Source: Dryomyza anilis
Lineage: Eukaryota; Arthropoda; Insecta; Diptera; Dryomyzidae
NCBI GenBank assembly: GCA_951804985.1
Contig: OX638134.1
Coordinates: forward strand, 79,897,679-79,961,678
Reading direction: 5' to 3'
DNA: 64,000 nucleotides
Numbering within the stretch: the first letter of the stretch is position 1; each line of letters opens with the position of its first letter. This document shows, one piece after another, positions 12,580 through 24,200 of the stretch. A program made the position numbers and the translations under genes. The notes under the pieces are model-generated. The model did not search any database. It saw nothing but the letters and a program-made list of their open reading frames with translations, and was not told where the DNA came from.

Positions 12580-13375
12580 ATATACGGCAAGTAACATGAG
12601 GCAGGCAACATAACAGCTTTCAAGCTGAAAATCAGCAGATTTTCGGCAGTTTTCAGGCAGTATAAATTCATTTAATTTTTTTTTTTGACATTTGTTGAAC
12701 AAGCGGCTTTTGTATTTGTATTTCTAAGAGCTGCTGTGAGACAGGCATTTCAAGTATTTTTCATATAAAATTTAAGTCTGCCGTCGACCTTGTAGGCCTG
12801 GCTATTCCTAAAATCTGCCGTGTGGCAGCTATTCTGAACTTTAAAAAAAATTGTCTGCCGACAACTACCTTTTTAATATTCTGCCGAAAACCTGCTACAA
12901 GGCAGCCTATTTCAAATAGAATTCCATTAATATTCTATAATTCTGCCGTGGCATGTACACATTTTTGAACATGGCGATTACCTGCGTGAAATTTGCTGTA
13001 GAAAGGCTGGCAGTTTTGATGAAATAAAGGGTTTTTCAACAGGAACGCTACAAAAGTAGAGCGACAGGGACTGCAAACGACGCCATATTTCTTGCCGCTC
13101 TTTTGACATTTCTCTTCAGTAAGGTTTGCCATTTCATGATGGAAAGATATACGAATTCGAATTTCGGTAGTAAATTTTAATAATTTCGACTCGTTGTTGG
13201 TTCGTATATCTTCCCACCATGAAATGACAAACCTTACTGAAGAGAAATGTCAAAAGAGAAATGTCCAAAACTTTTGTAGCGCTCTTATTGAAAAACGCTC
13301 TTATGTAAAAACAACATGCTGAGGCCTGTGTATGCCAGACAGATGTCGATATTCTGTCAGTAACCTGCCGAATAT
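12580..13375. mobile_element. Probable TIR element rich in CTGCCG, with a foldback core
   Basis: The left end ATATACGGCAAGTAAC (about 12580-12595) and the reverse complement of the right end, ATATTCGGCAGGTTAC (about 13360-13375), match at most positions, suggesting imperfect terminal inverted repeats about 800 bp apart. CTGCCG or CGGCAG recurs about eight times, mostly in the left half, at spacings of 35-60 bp. A strong inverted repeat occupies 13031-13296. The short minus-strand frame at 12935-13132 lies across the foldback arm and is not convincing. Boundaries are inferred. Confidence 0.5.
13031..13296. repeat. Foldback repeat, ~100-bp arms
   Basis: Sequence at 13031-13155 is repeated in reverse complement at 13201-13296. 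The arms share, for example, TTTCTCTTCAGTAAGGTTTG, AAGATATACGAA and CGCTACAAAAG. The left arm has about 25 extra bp between matching blocks. The loop is roughly 45 bp. The transcript would fold into a long hairpin. Confidence 0.88.
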
Positions 13376-14100
13376 TATAATTTGTATTTTAATTGTTTTT
13401 TTTTAATTTATTTATTTTTAATTTTATGTATTCTATTTTATTCTATTTTATATTATTCAATTTGGTCTTTATTTTCATTATTTTTTTTCATACAAAATTT
13501 TTATTTGCATTAATGTTAATTTTATTATTTTTGATATTTTAATTTTTAATTGTTTATTTTAATTTTATTTTAATACTTTCTTATTTTTGTTTTTTACTGT
13601 GAGTTATTGTTTTCATTTTTATTGTATTTCGATATTTATTTCTTATTTAAATGTATTACTTTTTTTATTTCTTTTTTTATTTCAATTCTAATTTTTTAAT
13701 TTTATTTTTATTTTATTTTTTAATTTAATTTATTGTTTTTATATTTATTTCAATGTTATTTTATTTTTACTGTGTTTTCATTTTTGTTTTTCATTTTTTT
13801 TCTTTTACTTTTATTTTACTTTTATTTTACTTTTCAATTTCTTTTATTTTTATTTTTACTTCTCTTTTATTTTTATTTCTTTTTTTTTTTTTTTTTTTTT
13901 TCTTATATTTTACTTTGACGTGTATTCTTATATTTCTTTTATATTATTTAATACATATATTATTTACCTATTTAAGTATTTTATTTTTAATTTATTTTTG
14001 TATTTTTTTATTATTTATGTTTTTTATATTATATTTTAATTTTCTTTTACATAATTTTATTTATACATATTTTTATATTTTATTTTTATAATTAAATCTT
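13376..14100. repeat. T-rich low-complexity block
   Basis: Long T-runs separated by A, C or G. The plus-strand open frames at 13733-13918 and 13753-14091 are Phe/Leu/Tyr runs read from it, in two overlapping frames. They are not genes. Confidence 0.8.
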
Positions 14101-14749
14101 TACCTTAATATTAGGTTTTGCAGTAATTTTGTTTTCCTTCTATTTATTTGCTTTTATCTTTCTGTTTAGTATCCATTTATTTGTTGCAAATATTTACTCA
14201 AGTTTTTCACAGACTCTAGTGACTTCTTGAATGTGTGACTTAGTCAATTATTAAAAGTATGCACTCGAATAGCTCAGATAATAGAAAAGCTAACAACTTA
14301 AATGGAAGCGCTCAGCCTCAACTAAAAACTTCTTGTAGGAACAATTGAAACAATTGATGAATGTGTTAAAAAAATGCTGCATAAATTCGAGGTATTTTTA
14401 GCTTAATTAAGTACTAAAAATTCAAAATTTGTTAAAAAAAAACTCAAAATAATTAAATTTTAAAAGAAAATCTAAAAATTAAAACATTTCTCTGTTTTAA
14501 ATAACACTAAAAAGTAGAATTATAAATTTAATAAATATTAAAATATTCGTACTAAACGATCATATACATTTATTAAAAAAATAATAATAAAATCATAGTA
14601 AACATTAGTCTATACGTATTAAAATTGACTATAGTCATAGTAAACACTAATATGATTATACAAATTTGATAGTAAATGTTAGTATAATCATAATAAAATT
14701 TATTATAATCATTGTAACTATGATTATGCCAAAAAAAGTATAAAGAAAG
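14101..14749. other. AT-rich intergenic DNA
   Basis: The words CATAGTAAACA and ACTATAGTCATAGT recur near 14595-14720, apparently a diverged fringe of the triplication that follows. No gene. Confidence 0.4.
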
Positions 14750-15200
14750 AAAAATAATCTCAGTGAAAGTTTATTAATTCATGCTAACATCTACTATAAT
14801 CATAGTAAATTTTTTGTTTAGCTTTTATAAAATTCTTTTATTATTTAGTATTTTATTAGGTGTTTAAATTTCAAATTAAATAAATTGTAAAAGAAAACAA
14901 AATAATCTGAGTAAAATTTTATTAATTCATACTAACATTCACTATAATCATAGTAAATTTTTTGTTAAGATATTTTAAAAATACAAAATTTATTGTTTAA
15001 TTAAAAATTCTTTTATTATTTAGTATTTTATTTGCTGCTTAAATTTCAAATTAAATCAATAATAAAAGAGGAAAAAATAGTCTGAATATTTTTTGTTTAG
15101 ATATTTTAAAAGTACAAAATTTATTGTTTTATGAAATATTCCTTTATTATTTAGTATGTTATTAGCTGTTTAAATTTAAAATTAAATAAATAATAAACGT
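14750..15200. repeat. Tandem triplication, ~150-170 bp unit
   Basis: Three diverged copies, each starting with AATAATCT(C/G)AGT or a variant (about 14753, 14905, 15075). They contain ACTATAATCATAGTAAATTT in copies 1 and 2, then TTTATTATTTAGTATTTTATT and TTAAATTTCAAATTAAAT. Confidence 0.8.
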
Positions 15201-16120
15201 GAGAGTTTCGGGTAATTGTTTTAACATTTAAATAAAATTTTTCGAACTTTTGACATTTCGAAACTTGTATCATTAAGTAAATTTATGTTTTTGATGTGCA
15301 TATCATTTTTATCGAATACCACAATTCCTATGAGCACATTCTGAAAACCCACTTTTTAATGTGCCGATTGAAGTAAGAAGAAATTCTCGCAATGCTGCAA
15401 ATGACGAACCTTTGTAGTATACTGACCTTTAGTTTGGTTTTTCTCTGTTATTCACAATAACCAGGCATAAAATTGTAACAATGGCAGGCAGTCAAACGAT
15501 CTTCCAACCAACAATTCAAATAAAAAGCAAAATCAATTAAAATCACGGAAGTTCGATTACAATAAAAGCTTCTTTACGCAGAAATAGAACGAAGGCATTC
15601 TGTGCAAGGACCACAATGCGTTAGTATTTGTTTACAAAGTCATTAGGATACAAATAGTACTAAAAAACAACAACCTATTGTAATTGAAAACGAGGCGCCT
15701 TCGACTTTATCACTTTTCCCTTTTTGCATTCTCAATGACAACGTAAAAAGACAGACAGGCCCGACAGTCACTGACAAAGAAATGGGGTTAAGTTGAATGC
15801 AATTGATTTTACCCACATTTTACAATGAAAAATGCACAATTTTAATGAGACAGCAGCCTCCCTCATAAATTTCTATGATTAAATGGAGAAGCATATTGCA
15901 TAATAATAATTCAAAGAATTTGCCGTATGCAAAGCTGCAATTAGGAGAAGCTTCGAAAGGTTGATTTACAGTGCACAATGAAAAGAGTTATAGAGGGGTT
16001 TTGTAAGCAATAAAAATATGCAATAAAAAAATTAAATATGCTAGCTAAATGTAGGAATGAAAATAAATACAAGAAAAGATTTAAAAAAATTATATAAAAT
16101 TATATATATAAAATTATATA
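15201..16120. other. Intergenic DNA
   Basis: Sequence of normal complexity without a supported gene or RNA. It ends in a short TATA-rich stretch that was the insertion site of the Helitron. Confidence 0.4.
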
Positions 16121-16494
16121 TCCTATTAATATAATAAATCTGTTTGTTCGTTTGTACGTTTGTTCCGCTTCTCCGTCTAAACGGCTGATCCGATTTTCTT
16201 GAAATTTTTACCACAGATGCGGATCTGGAAGGAATGATAGGCTATATATGGGCGGGATTGGACAAAGAGGCGTGGCACCTCTCATACAACCTTAACTTTC
16301 AATACGATATAACTCGGCACTTTCACCAGCTACGAACATGAAACAAAAAACTCAAATACAAAAAAAAAAATTAAAAACAAAAAAGCAAAAGCACAAAACA
16401 AAACAAAAGCAAAAATACAAAAATAAAACCAATCACATAAAACCACAATCCAAACTAAATGAAAAACAAAAAAAGGAAAGAAAAAGAAAAATTA

Positions 16495-17225
16495 ACTCAC
16501 CACACTAAAACTAAACAAACTAAAATTCACCACACTAAAACCCACCACACTATAATTCACCACACTAAAACTCACCACACTAAAACTCACCACACTAAAA
16601 CTCACCACACTAAAACTCACCACACCAAAACTCACCACACTAAAACTCACCACACTAAAACTCACCACACAAAAACTCACCACACTAAAATCCCACCACA
16701 CTAAAACTTACCACTCACCACACTAAAACTCACCACACAAAAATTCAACACACTAAAACTCACCACACCTAAACTCACCACACTAAAACTCACCACACTA
16801 AAACTCACCACACAAAAACTTACCACACAAAATATCTCCACACTAAAACTCACCACACTAAAACTCACCACACTAAAACTCACCACCCTAAAATTCCCCA
16901 CACTAAAACTCGCTACACTAAAACACGCCACACTAAAACACGCCACATTAAAATTCACCACACTAAAACCCACCACACTATAATTCACCACACTAAAACT
17001 CACCACACTAAAAATCACCACACTTTAACTCGCCACACTAAAACTCACCACACTAAAACTCACCACACTAAAACTCACCACACTAAAACTCACCACACTA
17101 AAACTCACCACACCAAAACTAACCACAATTAACTCACCACTCCAAAATTCACCACATCTAAACTCACCACACCGAAACTTACCACACCGAAACTTACTAC
17201 ATTAAAACCCACCACACTAAAACTT
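16495..17225 (+). repeat. 15-bp minisatellite (CTCACCACACTAAAA)n inside the Helitron
   Basis: About 48 copies of CTCACCACACTAAAA, mostly one or two changes from consensus. Because 15 is divisible by three, frames stay open on both strands (THHTK repeats on plus, SVVSF repeats on minus), which explains the spurious open frames. Confidence 0.95.
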
Positions 17226-17375
17226 TTACTGGGAAAAACTCTACGGGGAAGAATTCTACGGGGAAGAATTTTACCGGAAACAATTCTACCAGGATGAATT
17301 CTACGTGGAGAATTCTACGGGAAAGCGTTCTATGTGGATTTTACGGGGAAGATTTCTACTGGGAATAATTCTGCG
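17226..17375 (+). repeat. 15-bp repeat (GGGGAAGAATTCTAC)n inside the Helitron
   Basis: Around nine diverged copies of GGGGAAGAATTCTAC directly follow the CACCACACT array with the same 15-bp period but a different sequence. Towards 17385-17430 it grades into AAGAATTGTCTTG words like those of the 5-6 kb array. Confidence 0.8.
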
Positions 17376-17559
17376 GAGAAGCGCAGTCTGAGAAAGAATT
17401 GTCTTGAGAAAAGTTGTTTTGGCGGAGAATTATTTGGTTACCACATTTATAAAACCAATAAAAAAACTTCAACAGCTAAGCACGGGCCCTTCATATAAAT
17501 AATAAAATGTTTTTTATATTAATAAAATCGCTCCATATCTTTGAATTCGGAAAATCTTG

Positions 17560-17586
17560 GCACGAGTCGTGCACGGGTCCAGCTAG
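17560..17586 (+). terminator. Helitron 3' terminal hairpin and CTAG end
   Basis: GCACGAGTCGTGC is a 6-bp-stem hairpin, followed by ten bases and CTAG. In Helitrons this structure marks the end of the transferred strand; it is not a transcription terminator. Confidence 0.88.
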
Positions 17587-17589
17587 TAT

Positions 17590-18950
17590 TATATAAAATA
17601 ATAGAATATATAAAGTAATAAAAAATTTAAAAAATAGAAAGGAAAAAATCAAACCTTAAATAAATAATATATAATTTAGGGAAAAATATCAAGTTATATA
17701 AAAAAATAATAGAAAAAATATATATATTAAATTTTAAATATATTATAAAATTCAAAAATAATTCAGAATTTATGAATAATAGAAAAATTATGTAAAATAT
17801 AAAAATTATAGACGGCAAATATAACAAATAATAAGAAAATAATAAAAATTACAAAAATAATAAAAAATATAAATAAAGAGGAAAAAAAAATAAAAAAGAA
17901 AAAAAAATAAAAATAAAAAAAAAGAATGAAATGAAAATAAAAGAAAATACAAACATTAAAATAAAAATAAAAGAAAATATAAAAATTAAAATATAAGAAA
18001 ATATAAAAATTAAAATAAAAATAAATTACAAAAATATAATAAAAATAAAAGAAACTAAAAAAATAATAGATAAATTTAAATATAATGCTAAATTAAAATG
18101 CAACAATATAAAAATAAAATAAAATATACAAATAAAAGAAAACATAAAAGTAAAAGAAAATATAAAAAATAAAATAAAAGAAAATATAAAAATTAATATA
18201 AAAGAAAATATGAAAATTAAAATAAAAGAGAATAATAAAATGAAAGAATATATTAAAATAAAAGAAAATATAAAAATGAAAGAATATATAAAAATAAAAG
18301 AAAATAAAATAATAATAATAAAAATTAAAGGAAAAACAATAATATAAAAATAAATTAATTTTTATTTTTATATTTGAAAATATAAAAATAAAAGAATATA
18401 TAAAAATAAAATATAAAAATAAAAGAAAATACAAAAATAATAAAAAAAATAAAAAATAAAAGATATTTTCTATAATAATATAAAAATAAAAGGATTTTTA
18501 TATTTCCTTTTATTTTTACAATAAAAATGAAAATATAAAAATAATAGAAATATAAAAATAACAGAAAATATAAAAATAAAAGAAAACATAAAAATTCAAT
18601 TTTCGATAAAAATAAAACTACCTAAACATAGATAATAAAAAAGTTTTTTTTTATAAACAGATTTGTCTGTGTTTTCTCAATAATTCAATATCAAAATATT
18701 GGGATTTTCAAAAATGTATCTAGAAGAATGAAATATAAAAAAAATAAAAGAAAAATATAAAAATAAAAAAAAATATTAAAATAGAAGAAAATATAAAAAT
18801 TTAAAAAAAATTAAAATAAAAGAAAATATAAAAATCATAATAATAAAACTAAATATGAAAATAAAATATAAGAAAATATAAAAATTATAATAAAAATAAA
18901 AGAAAATATAAAAATTATAATAAAAATAAAAGAAAATATAATATGACAAA
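17590..18950. repeat. A-rich low-complexity tract (AAAATAAAAGAAAATATA type)
   Basis: AATATAAAAATAAAAGAAA words recur irregularly for over 1.3 kb, with the sharpest repetition at 17930-18440 and 18720-18945. Minus-strand frames at 17627, 18093 and 18835 are Phe/Tyr/Ile runs read from it. Confidence 0.8.
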
Positions 18951-20160
18951 TCATGTAGTGACTCAAAAAAAATCTACAAATATTCATTTTAAACATAAAA
19001 TTCATAACACATTCATTACTTTGCACTTTGTAAAATTGCTTATCACATGTTATTTTATTTCTTTATGCTTGGTGCCTACTAAAAATTTTATCAGAACGTG
19101 TGCCAGTAATCAGTTCGTTATAATAATCAATGCGAGTAACGCTTATCAAAGTTAATCAGCAAAAAAAAGAACAGGTGGGGTTTCCAGTTGAACAAAATGT
19201 TTTATGTAATTCTTGGAATTACGTTGTAAAATCGATTATTTTTGGATTTTTTTTTTAGTATTCTATTACTCACTAAAAGTAAAAAAAGAGAAAAGATTTT
19301 CGAAAATATTAAAAAAAAATATAAAATAATTAATATAAAAAAATTAAATAATATAATAAAAATATTAAAATATCTTAAAAATATTAAAATATCTTAAAAA
19401 TATTAAAAAACATTTAAAAATTAGTTAAAAATATTAAAATATAAATATAAAACAAAAATAAAATTAAAATAACAAAAATCTTTTTACAATAACTGTCAAC
19501 ACTTTTTGTTGATTTTATTGCGAGTTTTGCCCTATTTTTATCTTATCTCAAGTCATTGTAAATCTTAAATTAATTTAATAAAACAATTCAATGCGTTTTA
19601 ATCACGCAACAACACATACTTCATTTGAACTATACTCCAAAATAGCACTGCATACTTTTAGGCGGCCTCTTAAATTATTTAACACTGACAACATTCGTTG
19701 CTTTCGCTTGAAAGAGTTGGGGAAAAGGTAAAACAAAAACCCTAAATAAACATGCGAATTTTTGAGTAGTAGCTTATTTCATATTTTATATAAACCTTTG
19801 TGCTGTAATTAATATGAAAAATACATAAGGCAGGCAAGCCTGGCAATGTCATCATCAACTTGACCTTGGACAATGTGCAAAACAAAAATAACGAATATAA
19901 TATATAATAATTATTAAAATAGGGTTTAACAAACATGCTTCTCGTTGGGCATTTAATTAAAAATTTGGAGTTTCATTTTTTGTGCATCACATATTTTCTT
20001 AGTCTGCGTTGCTAACAGCAATTTAAAAATGAAATAAATTAGATTTTTCAACTTGGAATTATTTAGCGAATATTTCATATTTTTATGAAACATTTTAAAA
20101 TTATTAAAAAATATTAAATTATTTTTTTTTTTTTTTTTTTTGCTGAAATTACAATTTTTT
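18951..20160. other. AT-rich intergenic DNA
   Basis: Sequence of normal complexity apart from ATATTAAAATATCTTAAAA repeats at 19360-19440. The short frames at 18943-19155 and 19742-19936 lack any recognisable feature. Confidence 0.4.
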
Positions 20161-20164
20161 ATTA

Positions 20165-21175
20165 TAAATCAAAATCTTCACTTAAAAATTCAATTTTTCA
20201 CTAAAATTTCAATTTTTCACTAAAAATTCAATTTTTCACTAAAAATTCAATTTTTCACTAAAAATTCAAATTTTCACTAAAAATATTATTTTTCACTAAA
20301 AATTCAAATTTTTACTAAAAATTCAATTTTTCACTAAAAATTCAATTTTTCACAAAAATTCCATTTCTCAATAAAAATTACATTTTTCAATAAAAATTAC
20401 ATTTTTCAATAAAAATTAAATTTTTCACTAAAAATTCAATTTTTCACGATAAATTTAATTTTTCACTTTAAATTAAATTTTTCACTAAAAATTCAATGTT
20501 TCACAAAAAATTCAATTTTTCACAAAAATTCAATTTTTCATGATAAATTGACTATATTACCACTTCAATTTTTCACTAAAAATTCAATTTTTCACAAAAA
20601 ATTCAATTTCTCACAAAAAATTCAATTTTTCACAAAAAATTCAATTTTTCACAAAAAATTCAATATATCACAAAAAATTCAATTTTTCACAAAAAATTCA
20701 ATTTTTCAGTAAAAATTGCATTTTTCACTAAAAATTGAATTTTTCACTAAAAATTGAATTTTTCACTAAAAATTGAATTTTTCACTAAAAATTGAATTTT
20801 TCACTAAAAATTGAATTTTTCACTAAAAATTGAATTTTTCACTAAAAATTGAATTTTTCACTAAAAATTGAATTTTTCACTAAAAATTGAATTTTTCACT
20901 AAAAATTGAATTTTTCACTAAAAATTGAATTTTTCACTTAAAATTGAATTTTTCACTAAAAATTGAATTTTTCACTAAAAATTGAATTTTCACTAAAAAT
21001 TGAATTTTTCACTAAAAATTGAATTTTTCACTAAAAATTGAATTTTTCACTAAAAATTGAATTTTTCACTAAAAATTCAATTTTTCACTAAAAATTCAAT
21101 ATTTTACAAAAAATTCAATATTTTACAAAAAATTCAATATTTTACAAAAAATTCAATTTTTCACTAAAAATTTAT
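20165..21175 (-). repeat. 19-bp hairpin satellite, array B (two orientation sub-blocks)
   Basis: The reverse complement of the array A unit. From 20180 to about 20710 the unit reads TTCAATTTTTCACTAAAAA, the exact reverse complement of array A. From about 20725 to 21065 it reads AATTTTTCACTAAAAATTG, in which the spacer base is flipped relative to the CACT loop. After 21065 the first form returns. About 53 units in all. Confidence 0.95.
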
Positions 21176-21179
21176 TTTC

Positions 21180-22297
21180 TATAAAAAAAATCTCTTCCCA
21201 AACTCTACTCTCTTCTCATAAACTTTGTTTCTCGCATGTAATAAATTTTAATGCTGCATACTTTTAGGTGGAGTTTTTTTGTTAAATTTTGGCAACGGCT
21301 TGGCTACGCAATGTCGTTGTTGTTTGCCTTGACTTAATTCCTTTTGTATTTTTCTATTCATTGGCTTGTCTAAATATTAAACTTTATTTAATTTTAAAAC
21401 TTTTTTTGTTTTAATTTTCGTTGTCTACTTTTGGGTGCAACTTTTATAGTGCGTTTGAGAGCTTTGTGACAAATTGAGTTTTTATTTATCTAAGTGAAAC
21501 TATTAAAAAACTGCTATTGTTTCAGCAACTTCTGCATCCGTCTTTTGTATTCATAATTAGCATATATTACCACTTTAATTACCCCCGTACTTACTTAACA
21601 CATGTCTGGCCTTACATTTCGACATCTTCGTGCTGAAATCTCCTAATAAACAGCAATTATTTTCAATTAGCCTAAGTTTTTTACTGTTCCCTCTGACTGT
21701 TCGTCTGTCTTTTCTCTGTGTGCATAGTCAATCTGTAAAGCAAACAATCTGTGAAAAAAAATCTGTGATAAAAAAATTACAAAAACATTTTACAAATGCG
21801 AAAAAAGAAAAATTCCAGTTGGTATGATTAGAATAATGCCTGCCGTTTAGATAAACTTGATATTCACGCAAACAATGACACGAACAACACATGCACGCAC
21901 GCATACTCACGCCAAGAACGCGTCTAAAGCAAACAAAACAAAAAATAAAATAAAAAAAACCATGGAATCTACGGAATTTTTTTCACTCGAATTGTGTCTG
22001 ACACAGATATGTTTTGTGTTTGCTAATGTCTTTGTTTACTCTGGTCTATATGTATTGCTGCGTGATTTTCTGTAAACATATATAATATGAATTCCACAAC
22101 AAATGAATGGCTTATCTATGCGTTTAAACTGATAAAGTTCATCGAAACCACCAACCCCATACTTTTTTAAACAGCAGCGCTACTCAATGCCTTCCTTATT
22201 GAGCTTTTAAAGCTTCTATGGGATGCATCAAATGTTGAAATTTGTAAAAAATTCTACTTTTATCGAATTTAAGTTTAAAATATTAAACTATTCTTAT
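21180..22297. other. Intergenic DNA
   Basis: Normal complexity. Short frames at 21630-21827, 21728-21910 and 21857-22075 overlap on opposite strands and have no recognisable domain. Confidence 0.4.
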
Positions 22298-22435
22298 TCA
22301 GCCTAACCAATAAACGAAATAATGTCGACTTTAAAGAAAGTATCAGCTTTTTGACAAATAAATGTTAGAGAAAATTGTCGAAAAAGCTGATACTATCATT
22401 AGAGTCGACTTTATTTCGTTTATTGGTTAGGCTGA
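22298..22435. mobile_element. Foldback MITE-like element, 138 bp
   Basis: The left arm starts TCAGCCTAACCAATAAACGA and the right arm ends with its reverse complement. Pairing continues inward through AATNNNGTCGACT and TATCAGCTTTTT. Arms of about 60 bp leave a loop of about 20 bp. No coding capacity. A target-site duplication is not clear. Confidence 0.85.
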
Positions 22436-22479
22436 TTGTGTTTATTAAAATTTAATCTTAACTCAAAATTTCATTTTTA

Positions 22480-23190
22480 TTGACAATTTTAAATTTTAGT
22501 AAAAAATGGAATTATAGTAAAAAAAAATATTTTTTAGTGAACATTTTAATTTTTTAGTGATCATTTTAATTTTTTAGTGAAAACTTAATTTTTAGTGAAA
22601 AGTTGAATTTCCAGTGAAAAATTGAATTTTCAGTGAAAAATTGAATTTTCAGTGAAAAATTGAATTATCAGTGAAAATTTGAATTTTCAGTGAAAAATTG
22701 AATTTTCAGTGAAAAATTGAATTTTCAGTGAAAAATTGAATTTTCAGTGAAAAATTGAATTATCTGTGAAAAATTGAATTTTCAGTGAAAAATGGAATTT
22801 TCAGTGAAAAATGGAATTTTCAGTGAAAAATGGAATTTTAGTGAAAAGTTGAATTTTTAGTGAAAAGTTAAATTTTTTGTGAAAAACAAAAAAAAATATT
22901 TTTAATGAAAAGTAGAATTTTATGAAAAATTTAATTATTAATGAAAAATTAAATTTTTAAAGAAAAAAATGAATTTTTAGTGCAAAAGTGAATTTTTATT
23001 GAAAAATTGAATTTTTACTCAAAAATGTCAATTTTTAGTGAAACATTTAATTTTTAATGAAAAATTAAAATTTTAATAAAAACTTAAATGAAAAATTAAA
23101 TTTTTAATGAAAAATTGAATTTTTAATGAAAATTAAATTTTTATTAAAAAATTGAATTTTTTTAGAAAATTTTAATTATTAAAAAAATAA
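22480..23190 (+). repeat. 19-bp hairpin satellite, array C
   Basis: Same orientation as array A. The core at about 22600-22850 carries a subtype with TTTTCAGTG in place of TTTTTAGTG (GAATTTTCAGTGAAAAATT), so this array was homogenised separately. Outer copies are strongly diverged. Confidence 0.92.
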
Positions 23191-23654
23191 TCTTTAATAA
23201 TAATTTGGGTAACCGAATATGCGAGAACTATGCTACTTTTCGATAGACTATGATATACCATCGAACTTGAAATTGGTTTTGGCATCAAGCTATATGTCTC
23301 GCCATTTGTGTTGAAATATTACAAGCCAGCCCCTCCAGTTGTAAAATTCATCATAATGTAATCGAGAATATATCGGGTCAAATCGATTCAGATTCCACTT
23401 ACAGTATTACATCAATCCAGGTCTGTCATAGGGAGTGTGTGAATTTTGGAGTGTTTCTATTATTAAATGATGATTTTGGTTGTACATAATATATAATATC
23501 TTTCAGGATTTTAGAATTTCTTATACACAGAAAAAAATAATCGATGTAAATATAGCAACCGATATTAATTGCATTCATTAATCAATCCAGCAATGAAATT
23601 CACTAATTTTATGAAAACGTTTGCTATTCTTCATACAAATTTGAATCATTCTGG
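23191..23654. other. Intergenic DNA with possible MITE remnants
   Basis: No gene. ACACAGAAAAAAATAA at about 23525 resembles the A-rich termini of the MITEs seen elsewhere in the window, but no partner end is visible. Confidence 0.35.
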
Positions 23655-24200
23655 TACTCAGCTAAAAATACCATCCCAATAAACACAGATACGGACTGAA
23701 ACGTAAAAAAGGGTTGTGAGAACGGGTATGCCCGTTATTGCAGTGACATTACGGCACAATATTACGTGTTAAATACGGGTCTAGCCGTAAATACGGTAGT
23801 AGATACGGATGTCAATTTTTACGTACAAAAACCGCCACCGTTCCGGCTACGTAATTACGGTACAAAAAACGCCTGTTACCCTAAATTCGATTGAAAATAC
23901 AAAAAAAACTTTTTTACGTTCCTTTTATACGTTCCGTTTACGGGCCGTATTTACGTGCCTTTTACGTTCATTCATTGCTTTAAAGTAAATACATTCACGT
24001 TGTACTGCCGTACATACGGGCCATTACCGGAATGGGCTGTATTTTAAATTTCATTTCATATGTAAAACGTATTGCTTTACGTTCCGTAAACGGCTGCCGT
24101 AAACAGTATTTATGCCGGTAAATACGGTACGTATACGGCACGTTTACGTGCCTTTTGGTTTATTGGGATAGAAATAATAGTTTTTATTAAACAATCGGTA
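23655..24200 (+). mobile_element. Left part of a MITE copy, interrupted by a nested element
   Basis: ACTCAGCTAAAAATACCAT at about 23656-23674 continues, after a 493-bp insert, with AGAAATAATAGTTTTTATTA and AATCGGTAAATACCA. This order matches the left half of the MITEs at 36184-36403 (CACCCAGAAAAAAATACTAT ... AATAATAGTTTTTTACTATT ... AATCGGAAAATACTATT) and 63081-63440. The copy then runs directly into the 17-bp array. The right half is not clearly recoverable after 26620. Confidence 0.65.
23675..24167. mobile_element. Nested TIR element, CCCAATAAAC termini, packed with TACG words
   Basis: It starts CCCAATAAAC and ends GTTTATTGGG, 493 bp, with a likely 2-bp AT duplication on each side. It sits between two parts of a MITE copy, which defines its limits independently. 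The interior has more than 25 TACG/CGTA words (TACGG, CCGTA, TACGT), far above expectation in this AT-rich window. No reading frame. Superfamily unassigned. Confidence 0.8.

Larger units (their letters stand above)
16121..17586 (+). mobile_element. Non-autonomous Helitron, 1466 bp, complete ends
   Basis: Helitrons transpose by a rolling-circle mechanism, begin with TC, end with CTRR preceded by a hairpin, and insert between A and T. All of these are visible here. TC opens the element at 16121 after an A at 16120. A head TCCTATTAATATAATAAATC is followed by GTTTGTTCGTTTGTACGTTTG, typical of insect Helitrons. The hairpin GCACGA-G-TCGTGC lies at 17560-17572, ten bases before the terminal CTAG (17583-17586), and the next base is T. 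It has no Rep/helicase reading frame, so it is non-autonomous. The interior holds a 15-bp minisatellite (16495-17225) and a second 15-bp-period repeat (17226-17375). The open frames at 16459-16704, 16492-16701 and 16701-17021 are translations of the minisatellite. Confidence 0.9.

Noticed and set aside
16459..17021. Histidine/threonine repeat protein (plus) and valine/serine repeat protein (minus)
   Set aside because: A 15-bp unit keeps frames open on both strands; both are shadows of the Helitron minisatellite.
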